Below are positions 51,501-64,000 of a DNA stretch of 64,000 bases, piece after piece. The notes beneath the pieces were generated by a model, which saw only the letters and a program-made list of their open reading frames with translations, did no database searches and was not told where the DNA came from. Within the stretch, counting starts at the first letter, position 1. Every line of letters starts with the position of its first letter. This stretch comes from Drosophila pseudoobscura (lineage: Eukaryota; Arthropoda; Insecta; Diptera; Drosophilidae): contig NC_046683.1 of assembly GCF_009870125.1 (NCBI RefSeq), forward strand, positions 12,657,001 to 12,721,000. The letters run 5' to 3'. The translations under genes were made by a program, and so were the position numbers.

Positions 51501-52193
51501 CGAAATCGTGTGTGCGCCTATCGATACCGGCAAAACATCAAACAAACCTGTACAATCAGGGGAGCAGAAACGTTTAAGGAGCATACCGAAATACTTCCCA
51601 AGAAAGCCCTTTATAGATCAAATGGAATAATGTGTAGTAGAAACGGCAGAGACTTAATAGATTGTATTATTAATGACACCCAATCATATCGAATATAATC
51701 GTATATCAAACTTGAGAAAGAAAAATGGAATTGATATCCAAATAATGTTCGATAAATTACGTCCAAGATCAAGCACTACTTATCGCCTTTGGAACTGACT
51801 ATGGAATCATATGTATCTTATTTTGAAATACCTTAACCATTCTTACCTTACCTTCGCCCAGATATGTACAAAATACATATCTGCAGTACCTTCCACCGTA
51901 AAAGAGAAGTAGACAAAAGATATTTTCAATGAAAAACTTAAATTTTATTGACTAAACTCACAAGAAAAAGGCAAAAACATAGAATAAATAATTTATGACC
52001 AATCAAAAAATACTCCTCCATAGTTCTTCTTTCTTGCTTTCGTATCATCCGACCTAATGTTTAATTTTAGCTAATTTTGCTCTGCACTTTGCTAGCAATG
52101 GACCTCAAAAAAAAATATATATATTGTATGTTTACTCGTATAGTATGCTGGCAACTCTGGCTGCCGCCCTAGAGATGATACTCGTAGTTTGAG

Positions 52194-52240
52194 CGTGTGT
52201 GTGTTTGTGTTTGTGTGTGTGTGCGTGTGTGTGTGTGTAT
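52194..52240. repeat. GT dinucleotide repeat
   Basis: An interrupted GT tract about 47 nt long, roughly 375 nt past the mab-21-like stop codon. Confidence 0.85.
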
Positions 52241-52614
52241 GCGGTAACCCTAGTCATAGGCTCTAATTGTAGGAAACTCTGTAAGCGGCGTATACTTTTC
52301 GAAAGCACCTAAACTTATTTACGATCTAGCGAAATATCAAATAGTATTTGGGTTACAATTTCACTGCTCCAATGCTCTCCATTCCTTCCTTCCTTCCTCC
52401 GACTGCTCTGGACTGCTCCGCATCCCTAGCTCCTGGCTCCTTTGGGATCCTTTGTTCAACGCTCCTCTCAAAACTAAACAAAAAAACTAAAATATTTGAG
52501 TCCACAAAAACAAAAATAAAAGAATTCCCAGCGGAGCCTGGAGGTTGGAGGATCTGGTGGGACTGCGGATGATGCTGATGCTACTACAGCTGTGTGTGTG
52601 TGCGTTTACCCCCC

Positions 52615-55600
52615 CTACAGCTCCTCCAGGCATCGGACATTGGTCAGCATGATGCGCGTAAGACGCCAGACCTGCTTGGCGGCGTTCTCCAGGGCACCGG
52701 GCGACTTGCCCTTGAACAGATCCATATTGGGCAGGAAGTAGTGCGGACAGCGACGGCACTGCAGGCACGAGATCAGCTGCAGGAAGATGCCATTGATGCG
52801 ATCGGCGATGCAGTTCTCCTCCCACTCCATCTCCCGTGGATGCTTCTCGCACTCGTACAGCAGCAGCGTCTTCAGATGATACGATGTCACCGGATTACCG
52901 GGCAAATCCAGATGACGGTCTCGTAGCGTCTTCAATATGCTCAAGCAGCGACGCCGACTGGCCCCTAGAATTGGGTAAAAATATGGGAAAGCGATTCGAT
53001 TAGCATTGGAGTATCTACATATGTGAGGATTGATGGTGATGGGCGTCTTATTCTAGCATTAATATGGAATGAAATACTATTGTTATTGCCACAAATCGTT
53101 TATGTTCTGTCAGATATGGCATTCATGATGGATCGTGGGATATCTTTTAGTTGGGATCTGTCCACTTATTCATGTCACAGATTAGAGAGAGGTCTTCTTT
53201 GCCATTAGACCAACCCAGGTGGATTGTTACCTTTTAGCTCTAAAAATCTAAGGATCAACAAGCTACAGCTCAGATTGGTCCGGACATTCCAGTACTCAAC
53301 TACGAGTTACTCCAAGTGAAATTGGTTTATCTTCTTCCCATCCTGATGGACTTTTCTTAGTTAGAGTTTATTCTGGCAAACAATCAGGGTTCTTCTTTTT
53401 AGATTGCTTAGAGAAGGACTTTGACTTTGATTGATCAACCCTTCAACCATTTATTCGTAGTTTGTTTTCAATTTCGTGTACTTCTTGGAGCAAGTGCTAC
53501 GAATATATGACGTTTATATGTATGTATAGTATGTACGATTCCAAATTTATTATGGCCAAGTATGTTGGAAACACATAAATCATGACTACGTTGGCACCAT
53601 GTCAACCGGGCTAATCTCGGCTCTTGCCCGATAATCACGTCTGCCTCTCTCTCCAGCCTGAAGACTCCCGGGCTCCTATAGAGTGGAGGAGTGCTCCGAG
53701 TTCCGTTTAAAATTTTAGCCTAATCAATATTGAACGATATTGCCACAATACGAGTATTGGCACTCGACAAACAAACATTTCGGAGGTACTGTAGAATCGA
53801 GTCGATGTCAAGTGGAGGCTAATTTAGTGTACAAGTGACAGTGCTAATTATAGTCATGGATCGCATCGTATCGGATTGGATTGGATTGGAGCGGATCCCC
53901 CATCAATCGATACCTGATATCGTGGCCTTTTTCCGAGGAAAGTTACTCCAAATCCAAATGGCAGGGGGAGCATTCAATGAAATGACAAACACGCGGGGGA
54001 ACAAGCCGGCTCAATATCGATCAGAGATCGAAGATCAGGGATAGGTAGAAGTAGAGGAAGATGAAGATGAAGGGGCACGGATTGTAGATTGGAGATCGTT
54101 GTCAGGGGCCCCCAGTCCCAGACCCAGAATTGATTTCGATTTTGGTTTCTGTTTCGGTTTTTGGTTTAATTTTCGTTTTTGTTTTGGTTTTTTTCCCATT
54201 TCTTTTTGTCTTAGCTCTTGCCTTGCTTTGCTGTCCATCTCCTCTCTGTCCCACTGTCCTCCCGCTTCTCTCTTCTCTGTTTTCGCGTTTTCTTCGTCTT
54301 CTTACTCTTCTTTCTGGCCAACGCGCGCTGTTGTTTTATTTATTTGTTGACTTTATCTAATCGCCGAGATTTAAAATATTTATAAAATCGTTTAGAAATT
54401 TATTTATGGCCCATCCATTGGCATTGTTCATATGGAAACCCGTTTTCCTCCAAAACGGTGGGGTCCGGGGGCCTCTGAGACTGCGCTTATCTCTCGGGGA
54501 TCAGCAGATTTGTGTGGCGTTGTCGCGCTGCGGTCGGAGCGGAACCTGGGAGACACACGGAGGTGGTGGTGGAGGTGGAGGCGGAGACGGAGGCGGTGGT
54601 CGCATGGAGCTGTCCAAACTCCCCGAACGAACTCTTTTTCTCCGGTCTGGCCGATCGGATCGAACAACAGATTTATGATCGTACCCAAACCAGGCGTCGC
54701 TGAATCGTATCTCATATCATATCTGGGGCCCCCAATAATCAGATGTCTCGTTGGGCACCGGTGGCCAGTCATCGACTCGATGACTGGACCCCGTCTAAAC
54801 GATCGTCATTCCGGGGGCTGCCTTCAAAAGACCCCCTATATCATATCATATTGATCTTAGAGAGCGAATCAATTGATCTTAACTGATCTCCAGTAGACGG
54901 ACGCCATTCGCAAGCGAAAGACTATCGAATTATTTTAGTTTTGAGATGATTTCAGATGGATCTCTTGAACAATGTGATCTCAGTAATTGACAAGTATCTC
55001 TGATGACAAATACTCCGCATAACGGGTCCCTTTACAGAAATTAACTTGGTGATCTTCAGTAGATCAGCAAAACGCTCCTCAGGAACTGTTACCAACTTGA
55101 TTTACAGACTCATGGGTCCAAGTAGACTTAAACGTTACTATGAATTGATATTTCCCCCAAACAATGTCCCGTTCTGCTTTTAAAACATTTCCGATCTAAC
55201 GAAACGATCTCCCGGCCAAACTTCATTCCTCAATCTCCACCAGCCGGACAGTTTCGTGGTTAATTTACAATCAATTACGGGCATACCAAGCTGGAGGAGT
55301 CGCTGATTTGTTGGGAATAAATCAATTCCATTTAAGTGTGTCACTGATTACCGATGCGAGATTGGGGGACTGGCGACATAGAACAGGGAGCTCACCGCAC
55401 GGGGAGTTGAGTTCTCTACTGATTTCTGGCGGATAATTTACTGCCGTGTAATGGCTTTCCGTGCGATCGTGATGGATAAGAACAGAGCAGAAACAGAGGA
55501 GTTAACTCACCTTGCAGGAGACGATTCTCGGCGTCGGTGAAGCTCAGCACCCAGGCGTCGCCCTCCATGGCAGAGTTCTTGCCCTGGAGGGCGATGCACT

Positions 55601-56258
55601 CCTTGGAGAGCATGTCGAAGCCCTCAGTCTTAACCTCTGCAACGATATTGGGATGCGGCCAGGGTATGCCCGGCAGCGGCCAGTGGGAGGCGGAGCGCGG
55701 CCAGAGGCCGGCGCACTTGAAGGCGGGCGTTATCTGGACAATGATGCGCTCCCTGATCCTCAGCTTCACCTCCGTGGTGTCGGCGATCATTTTGACAATG
55801 TCACGGTAGGCACACTTGTCGCAGGCCTGCGCCACCAGCGTCTGGAAGCGGGAGCGGATCTTTCTGGCCGACAGATAGCCGGAGGCCGTGATGAACTCCA
55901 CCCACAGCGACATGGAGCGCTTGCGGCCGTCGCTTAGCTTCAGCACGGCACAGCCGGGCAGGGTGCCGTCGTCCACAAAGTTGAGGACCCCCATCTGGTT
56001 GAGGTAGATGATGATCTCGAATTCCGTGGGCGAGATGACCTCGAGGCCCTCGAAGCGACCGTTGTAGTCGTTCAAGGAGGATATGAAGCGCGGCTCCTGC
56101 ACCTCCACCTCCTTGAGGACGTCCTGGACGATGCGGCACACCTCCTGGATCTGTTTGTGAATCTGCGCCTTCCGCACCTGCACCCGATCCGCGCAGTATT
56201 TGTTCATCTGGTAGACCATTTTGGATTGTGCCGCGATCATGTCCGACGGCACCAGCAT
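52615..56258 (-). CDS. Mab-21-like protein (second paralog)
   Basis: Two coding exons on the minus strand: 56258-55511 and 52964-52615 (1098 nt, 365 residues), joined CAAG|GTGAGT to TTCTAG|GGG in phase. The start is MLVPSDMIAAQSKMVYQMN, which aligns with vertebrate MAB21L1/2 starts (MIAAQ...). It matches the family throughout: EPRFISSLNDYNGRFEG, EFEIIIYLNQMGVLNF, VEVKLRIRER-type strand, PAFKCAGLWPRSASHW, CLQCRRCPHYFLPN and a VWRLTRIMLTN end. The single intron of 2546 nt sits at exactly the same codon as intron 2 of the neighbour, showing common descent by gene duplication. It is closer to the vertebrate proteins than the neighbour is in several segments. It likely corresponds to melanogaster CG4766, from memory. 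Function within the nucleotidyltransferase-fold Mab-21 family is developmental; the biochemical role is not known to me. Confidence 0.94.
52965..55510 (-). other. mab-21-like intron, 2.5 kb
   Basis: No nested gene was seen. A GGATT run lies near 53875, and TGATCT words recur at 54850-55060. The equivalent intron in the neighbour is only 80 nt, so this one has expanded or the other shrunk. Confidence 0.8.
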
Positions 56259-59200
56259 AATGGCGGCCCCCGGTCCAGACGTCTTGGTCGTGGCTATAGA
56301 ATATAGCCGTAGCAGGTCCGTCCTCCTCTCCTCTCCTCTTTCTGCTTATAAATGTATGTATCTCCTTGGGGTGGTTATTCTCTGAACAATTGGGTCATTA
56401 TCTGGGATAATCACTGGAATAGCGGTTTTATTTTTACACTATATTTTTTAGGCACTGGCACACAGTCACACACAAAAAAGAACAGACAGTCGTGTCGTGG
56501 GGCCGCGGACGAGCGAGTGAGCGATTCTACAAATTCTCAATCAACTTTTGTTCCAATTTGTATTAATTTTTAGATGGATAGTTTTTATTGGAACTACTTT
56601 TCTGAATTTACAAAAATATTCGACATATTTCTGTGTTTCCTTGTCCGCGGCCGAAAAATTTGTGAGATACAAGATACAAGTTTTATACATTTCCACAGCC
56701 GTCGAGATCGCAGCTGGCGTCGCTGTCGCTGCGTTGCGTTGCTTTGCTGCCATTTGTTCGGAGAGAGCTCAGTTTTGCGTTCCACAATGAGTTCGCGAGA
56801 GCCAGCAGCTAGAGAGAGAGGGAGAGGCAAAATGTTAACTCCTCCCTCATGTGGTACGCTTGCCGGTTGCAGGGTATTGAGTATGGAAGTTTCTATACCC
56901 CTTGTCCTATGTTCCTTCCCAAAACTGAAACCTAAAATTGATGACTGATAGATTCAATTCCACATAGGACACCGACTGAGAGTTGAATGTAATTAATATT
57001 CATATTTTTGTGTGTTAAATAATAAAGGAAAATATATATTTTGTATAGCTCTAGCTTAAAAGTAGCTTAATAGTGATTGAAAAATTTAAGAATATAAACT
57101 GAAATGCTCAAATACAACGCCAAATTGAGCATCGTGCTCTCATTCAGCTCCTCTCACGCGCACTCCGGAGAGCGAGATAGCTGCAGCTTTCTGTTTCGCT
57201 CTCTGCGCGTGCATCATGGCTGGAGTTCCTTCATCTCCTCTGACTTTGTTCGGTTCTCTTTGTTGGTTTTGTGTTCTTCGTTTGAATGGTGGGAATTATG
57301 GTTATGTTTTGGGTACATCCTTTTGTCCAGGCTTCCCAGAGTTCCGTTCCCCTTGTTACCCCGGAAACATCAACCCTGGCCGAGTGGGCCCAACAACAAC
57401 AGTAATGTTTTCATTATGCTGCCACTTGGCTCCGCCTCTTTCACACACTCTCACTCTCCCGCGAAGCATAGAGAGCCTCTCACATAGATAAGCACCAATA
57501 CAGCAACGCACTCTATATCGCACTCTCCCTCGCACGCGCACTCGTCGGCCTGTGCGGGTGTTTTTGTTATTTGCTCTTGGGGGTGGGTGTGGGTGGAAAC
57601 GGTTGGCTGGATAAATGGTCGAATCGGTTGACGGTTATTGGGGGATGTGAAGGGATTCCTTAGGCCACAGACAAATGCTGAATATGCATAAGGCTCTCCG
57701 GCTCGGGATAAGGAAAAAGAAAAACAAGCTCTTGCTGAAAAAGTGGCTAGGAATATTGATTTTAGGGCTACTTGTGGGTATTATGGTAACTGGAAAGGTG
57801 ACCCCGATCTGGTCACTGTTTTAAAGGGATAATTCGTAAATCAGGTAGACTAAAATCGTTCAATTTAAGATTGCTGGCTAAAAATCAGAGATTTGTTATT
57901 ATTTTCCTTTTTTAACCGAAACAGTGACCCCGATCTGATCAAAGAAAGGTCCAGTGGATGTTAAGATTTCTTTGGCTACATTTTCTGGAGCTACAACTTA
58001 AAAGATAACTATAAAAAATCTTGTTGTGATGGAAAGTATCCGTTAATATTTCGATTGTTTTTTAAAACGACTTTAATTCCATTGTTCGAAGTTTCCTTAG
58101 CTATATTCTGAGTCAAATTTCTGAAAATATGGGTGGGAAAGGTGTCTCCAATCTTCTGTTCCAAAGTTCTTCATCAAACTATTCAATAGGAATGGGACTG
58201 ACTCCCACCCAAACACTTTTCAATGAGGCCCACTCAAAGCTGAGATAGAGCTACATACATATCTATCTCTGTCGTCCTCCCTCCTTGGCTATTCCGTTGG
58301 ATACCGTCCTGAGTTAATGCATATCTAATGTGATTAATGAGCGTTTAACACGAGCTTGGAAGGCTGGGTGTACACTCCGCTCCACGGAATGGGATGGTGT
58401 GGTATGGTATGAGTTGGGTGGGGATATCTATATATCTGGGGGTCACCACTCACCGTCCGAGACGGCAGCCATTGCGGAGTCCCTGCTAGAGGGCCGGGCC
58501 TGCCTGCCTGTCCACTCGAAGAACATTAAGTTGCACTTTAAAGAGCGGCGAACAAATTATTATGTATAATTCAATTTGAACTGTGTGCCGGAACGTGCAT
58601 TAAGATAATGCTAATTAACACCTCAGAGGGCCACAACCTACCACTACCCTAAAAGGTAGGACTACGACTACGATTACGACTCTATATGCATATTCCCCCC
58701 AAAGATGCTTTCCATCCATATCTTCCACTCTCTCTCTTTTGGCCCCCGATAAGCGAGGGGGAAGGGAGGGGAACCGCAGCCTGTCCAGAAATGGAAATGA
58801 GAAGAGCGCCGCGCTGATAATGGAGAAGGAGGAGTGGTAGAAAAATGCGGCTGGAATCATTTTAATGGCCGCGTAAATGTGGAAAATTATCAAAGGAACA
58901 CGAACTTAATTGCGGCCATTATCGCTTTTATGGCATATAAATTGAAAATGAATTATGCAACGGTCTGGGGACGGGCAACGAACACGGCAACGGCACCTCT
59001 AGAGATCTTCATTAGTTGGGGGCTCAAGGTCAGGCTTCGAAGACGATTGCACGGGAAGACAAGGAGGAGGAGCAGGAGGAGGCTGTACCTGGGAGTAGGG
59101 TCCATCGTTTTTCCACCTTCCTCGTTTATCAGTCATGTTCATGGATTTATCGGCGATTGGCAATCAACGATCGATCCTCGATAGGTTGCAATCGATTGCT

Positions 59201-60257
59201 CTGCGGCTGTAGCCCGGTAGTCGCATCTTTAATTAAATTGTGTATGTTCGGGACCCGGAGACGACTTCATCTGTGGACTCGGTTCCATTTATCAGCTGCA
59301 CGAGATCTCCATGGTTACTCCTCCTCCTCCACCTCCTCCCCATCCTCCATCTCCTGGTCACATACGCTTTGTGGTTCGCCTTCAGTGTGGACTCCGAAAT
59401 GGGCAAATGGCGGAAAATTAAGCAGCCCGCAACAGAAGCGACAACTGCAGCACAGAGATTGCAATCGCTGCCACAACATCCCCATTCCCTCTTTCCCCTT
59501 CCTGACATTCCCTTGTTGGCCCTTCGAGGAAGCGATGTCCAGCAGCTGCTGCTTCCAACACGACACGCTGCCCCTTCTGCACCTTCCTTCCCTGTTTCCC
59601 CTTTTGTGGCGCTTTCGCAGGGCGACACTTTGACGGGGACAAGTTCATTTCGTCTGAACAGAGTCCCAGAAAGGAGTCCCAGGTCTCTCTGTATGCGAAA
59701 GGAGTCCAACTAGTGGTAACGGCTGGATATAACCAATGCCCTCAGGAAAGTGTTCTCTTTCTCAATTATCAATCGAACCTTTATTTAGAGCAGATCTTTT
59801 CGAGGGATATCTTTATCAATGCTGTCAAGAAAATGTAAACATCTCAGGTGTACTATAGTAATTCTTTAAAAAATCAATGGAACAATCGAATATCAAACGG
59901 TTCAGGATAACGTATTCTGGTTCTGTAAACTCGTAATTTCTAGCAATTAAAACCACTCCATGGAATCCGCCACGACAGATTGATACTTACAATATCAGTA
60001 TAGAGAGGCCATCAGGCTTTCGTTGAAAACGATATCTGTCTATGAGACACAGGATTACTTACAGTTTATTCCTAGCATCAAGAAAAAGAGAAAGGTCTGA
60101 GGAAATCTTAGACAATATCTGAGCGGCTAGCCCACACACGATCTGTGGATTAGGTTCGTGTCTAGATTGGGCTTCCTTGGCGGCAGAGATGCATAATGAA
60201 TGATCAGTCGATCGAAGATCGGAGACAAAAGCCGAAAAGGTTATTGGTAGTGGAAGG

Positions 60258-60288
60258 ACAACGACAACGACAACGACAACGCCAACGC
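60258..60288. repeat. ACAACG hexamer repeat
   Basis: About five ACAACG units upstream of the mab-21-like gene. Confidence 0.85.
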
Positions 60289-63144
60289 TTAATTAGGCCA
60301 AACAATGATGCACCTTGCAGGAGTCGAATCGGGGCACGATCATCGATCATCGATCATCGTTCATTTTCCGATTGAGCTGGCCCGAGAGCTGGCTCTGATA
60401 ATCCCCCAGTACTTGGCCCTCTTCGGTCGAGAGAGCGGCAGCGGCTCCATTGTGCAGTCGAGTTTGTCATTCGATATGATGGCTACGTTGACAGGGCCGA
60501 GGGCTTAGCTGATGAAGACAACTGATGGCGCTTGGGCAAGGGGTCAAGCCTGGGCCCTTCTTCGCCGCTGCTGCCACTGGCCACTGGCCGGCACTTGTGT
60601 GTGTGGCATGTGCAAAGGTCAGCTGGTTGCAGAGGGCAATGGCATTCGGCAGCATTTTAACATTTACCTGCCATGTTGCCCTGTCCCTGCCCCTGCCCCT
60701 GCCCCTGACGTCGCGATCCGAATCCGAACCGATCCGATCCGACTCTGGCCAAGTGGCGCCTGCATCCCGTCGTGCGTCGTCTGCATATGCGGAATATGCG
60801 TGAGCGTCGCCCTGGCGGGGGCATGCCACACGAAATGAGACTGGCGAACAAGCTCCACTCCACTCCACTCCAGTCGACTCGACTCGCATTCAAATCTCTC
60901 CCGCTCCCCAGGCACCCCCCACCGGTGTGTCCACTGCCCTCTGTGGACAACACACACACTCCGACATTAAAGAACCAGTAAGAACGGCTTCAGTGGATGA
61001 TTTAGACTGAAATATACCCTATACCCCACGGAATGAGGAACATTATCAGCACTCCTCCCACGATTGAACCAAGATGGGGAGTCCACTCCCTTTTGCTAGA
61101 TCCTTCTAGGAGTATATTATTCCTTCAGGCTGTCACATGCGTCTGCACGATTACCATATACCCCTTGGGGGCCCTCAGAGTACCGGGTATAATCAGCGAC
61201 ATGCGGTTAAATATGCTTAAGTTTTTCCGCGGACAACTTGAAATTAAGTAGATGCCAGAGTCAGAGAAGGAGCTCAGAGACAGAGACAGATAGAGAGAGA
61301 GAGAGAGAGGGAGAGAGCGCCTAAGACCTGGCAAATTGTTAGCTTCGTGGCTCCTTCCCCCAAGTTCCAGTTCCAGTTCCAGAGTCAATCCCCATCCCCA
61401 TTCCAATCCCTGTTCCAGCTCCCACTGTCAGACAGGTCCCCGTGGTCGAAAGTCTCATGTAGTTGCCTCGATTTATATTTTGTTTGGTCAGAGGAAGTAT
61501 CAACGCGTTTGCGTAAATGCTGGCTTAATCCATTCATTATGGCCATTAGGCTTTGTATAAAGCTGATGTGCTTGTGCCCCCCTCTCTCTCTCTCTCTGCC
61601 TCTCTTTCCATTCCTTCGAGTTCCAGCTGGATCCGGGGATCTGGCTACCAATAATTGCAGAGAGAGAGAGAGAGCAATTGATTAATCTCGACTCTTGGGC
61701 CATGTCAACGGGCCGTAATCTTCTGCCACTGACACGTACGTAAAGTGCAGGTATCCGGGGGGAGGAGTAATGGTAATTGTGGGGTAACAGACATAATTGT
61801 ATGGGCCCCCAGTCCTCTCTCTTTCAGACCTAAAGGAAGTTAGCTTCTGTGTCCTGAGGGAACTCTTGCGATGTATTTCGATAGTAATTTCAGGTTCTAT
61901 AATTGAATATGATCGGTGAAGAACATTTAAACTGATGCTCTAAATGCTCTAAATATCCATAAGAATCAAACAAACGAGTCATGGATTGTGATTTTCATCA
62001 CTTTCTGTTCTTTAGATCATTGAGTGGAATTCCGATATCTGGAATACATATACATACAATAAATTTATACCCATTCGACTACACGTCCCACAGAATGATC
62101 GTTTAGGATCACACGAAGGCACGGTCTTCCCACAGCATCAGACTGAGTCCAGGTGAGATCGCTGCGGGCTCGAGAGGCAGCGGTAGAGGTAGTCGGGAAT
62201 GAGATCATTTAGCGATCGTTCTCATTTAAATTATAACCAAAAACACATGCAGCGCTCGCCGTCAGAGGTGGAGGTGGAGTTTTGCAAAAAAAAGAAGTTG
62301 GAGCTGGTCCAGGTCCATGTCCAGGTCTCTGGTAGGAGTCGGAACTGGTTGGGATTTGGTATGCAAAACTGGTGTGCGAGAGGCTGTTCTGTCTTATCGC
62401 CTGCCTTCATTTAAATTATGGCAAAGAATTTCAACTCCTCCCTGTCGTTGGTTGGGTTTTAATGCAATTCCTGCGATCGGTCTACATGCCCTGATGAGCC
62501 ATTAGGCCATTAGTCGCCCGTAAAAGAGCCACCAATGCGAGGGGATCAGCAAAAGGAAAACAGCCGAGGACCCAAACATTTCCTCAGATAACAAGAGAGC
62601 TTATGGATGGAGTGTGTGGCGCCCATAAACATGAGATTGCTATTATAGAATGCACCCAAATCCTGCTACCAAGGGCCAAAGAGGGCTGGCACTTTGCATT
62701 ATCGACGAGGGAATGCGAATTCTTCCTCTGTACATCGATCACTTGACTCCACTCCACACCATTCCACTCCACACCACTCGACTGCGATTCCTCCTGCAGC
62801 ATTTCCCATTGTAAAATTGACCAATTTATGGGGCAAACACGTCGCAGTCCCAAATCCCAGTTGGCTCGGCTCGTATTGTACAAGTGTTTATTTTGATGGC
62901 CATCACAGTCAGTCGCTAATTAGGATGTCCTGTCCCTGGTCTCTGTCCCCCCTGGGTCTAACTCGAGCGAGCTATCTGTGCTATCGTTAAAATCAGAATC
63001 ATGCAAACGTTTAACTGCGCTACAAAACTTGTCGCAACAAACCCCATGCACCATGCCACATGCCCCATGCCCCAATGCCCGTGGACGATGTGGGACGAAT
63101 ACTTACGATCATTATGAGCCCGATCACGAATCCACGATCAGTCG

Positions 63145-63178
63145 CTGTCTGGCTGTCTGGCTGGCTGGCTGGCTGGCC
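63145..63178. repeat. CTGG tetramer repeat
   Basis: Two CTGTCTGG units grading into about five CTGG units. Confidence 0.85.
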
Positions 63179-64000
63179 ATACAGGATCGTAAAAATGAGG
63201 CAGTTACAAGGCAGTTGGGGCCATTGGCGCTGGACGAAATCCCCCATAAACTTGGCTAACTGATGGCCGTAGAAAGCTGAAGATCCAACCAAAAGACTGA
63301 AGCTGTTGAAGCTGGTGTCTGGCTGTTGTCTCCTGATGGTTCACAATTTGTAATTGAATGCATGTAAATTGATTTCATCTACCAAAAGTCATAATTTCCA
63401 GCATTTTATTGGGTGCACCCCAACCCCAATCCCAGACTCGGCTCGGCTCGGCTCTCTCTCCCTCCCCTTGCTTACGGACTTCCAACCGAGTTCCAGTTGC
63501 AGTTCCAGCTCCAGTCCTGGGCCCCTAAGTGATGCCCATGTGCTTAATATTATCAGCAAGTACACTTTAGGCCATTAGCAGGCCATTTAGTAGCCCCTGT
63601 CCGCCTGTCCGTGTCCGTGTCCGCCGCAGAAGATGATCATTTCACTCTCTGGAAAGGCGGGCGGGGGGCGACTGGGGCTGGGAAGTTGATTGTGATAATT
63701 CCTGTGAGAGGTGATCACGCTGCTATCTTGAATTATGTCAGTTTGGTAATTTTATGCGAATCTTGTTAATTGCGCATAAACCTGCAGACTATTGGCTCTC
63801 TCTCTCGCTCTCTGTCTCTGTCTCTATCCACACGCATGCGCACACGCACACGCAAGTGGCAGCTGCGCAGCTGGAACGAAGCTGTTGGAAAGAAGGAACA
63901 CTGAAGGCTCCAGGAAGGGGAGGCAGGCCCAACAACATGCTAATGAGAAATGGCCAATTTCACAGGAAGCATTCAATCCTGTGAAAGGAAATCCACACTT

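Larger units (their letters stand above)
42882..52614. other. 9.7 kb non-coding region between the mab-21 paralogs
   Basis: It contains the mab-21 promoter and 5' UTR (probable 5' UTR intron acceptor near 42977) and the mab-21-like 3' flank. No coding gene was recognised. It is rich in hexamer repeats such as TATCTG, CCAGTA, CTGGGA and TCGGAG. A TTTATT at about 51946 may be the mab-21-like polyadenylation signal on the minus strand. Confidence 0.5.
56259..64000. other. upstream region of the mab-21-like gene, no gene recognised
   Basis: 7.7 kb without a convincing coding sequence. Open frames are short, and many are paired on both strands. It includes three copies of the GGGGTCAC motif (57797, 57924, 58438), an ACAACG repeat (60258-60288), a GA tract (61286-61312) and a CTGG repeat (63145-63178). 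It probably holds the promoter and enhancers of the mab-21-like gene. Confidence 0.4.

Overview
This window looks like a piece of Drosophila genome, probably from the obscura species group. It has split genes with small GT-AG introns, Drosophila-type protein sequences, and very many short hexamer and pentamer microsatellites (TATCTG, CTGGGA, CCAGTA, CCACTC types). The gene set (Grip, two mab-21 family genes, a pancreatic-lipase relative) suggests Muller element A (the melanogaster X). That placement comes from memory and was not checked.

Layout. At the left edge (1-2186, minus strand) lie the first three exons of a secreted protein that runs off the window. Grip (4724-25470, plus) starts head-to-head with it. 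It has ten coding exons, an intron 1 of about 14 kb, and seven PDZ domains in about 1108 residues. Just downstream, at 26526-27562, four compatible exons define a small plus-strand gene, or gene remnant, that I do not recognise. A lipase-family gene follows (30202-32794, plus, three coding exons). Its 3' side is disturbed: near-repeats of its 3' UTR and flank surround a decayed minus-strand fragment of an LDL-receptor-family gene (33479-34075). After about 6 kb without genes come two mab-21 paralogs, both on the minus strand: mab-21 (40907-42881, three coding exons) and a mab-21-like gene (52615-56258, two coding exons). They are separated and flanked by 8-10 kb of non-coding, repeat-rich DNA of the kind expected around developmental transcription units.

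Functional picture. These are separate eukaryotic genes, not an operon. Grip is a multi-PDZ scaffold for membrane receptors. The mab-21 pair belongs to the nucleotidyltransferase-fold Mab-21 family used in development. The lipase keeps its full Ser/Asp/His triad. I found no tRNA, rRNA, CRISPR array or intact transposon. The points most worth checking are the unrecognised gene at 26.5-27.6 kb, the LRP-like pseudogene inside duplicated lipase flank, and a recurring GGGGTCACC motif around both mab-21 genes.
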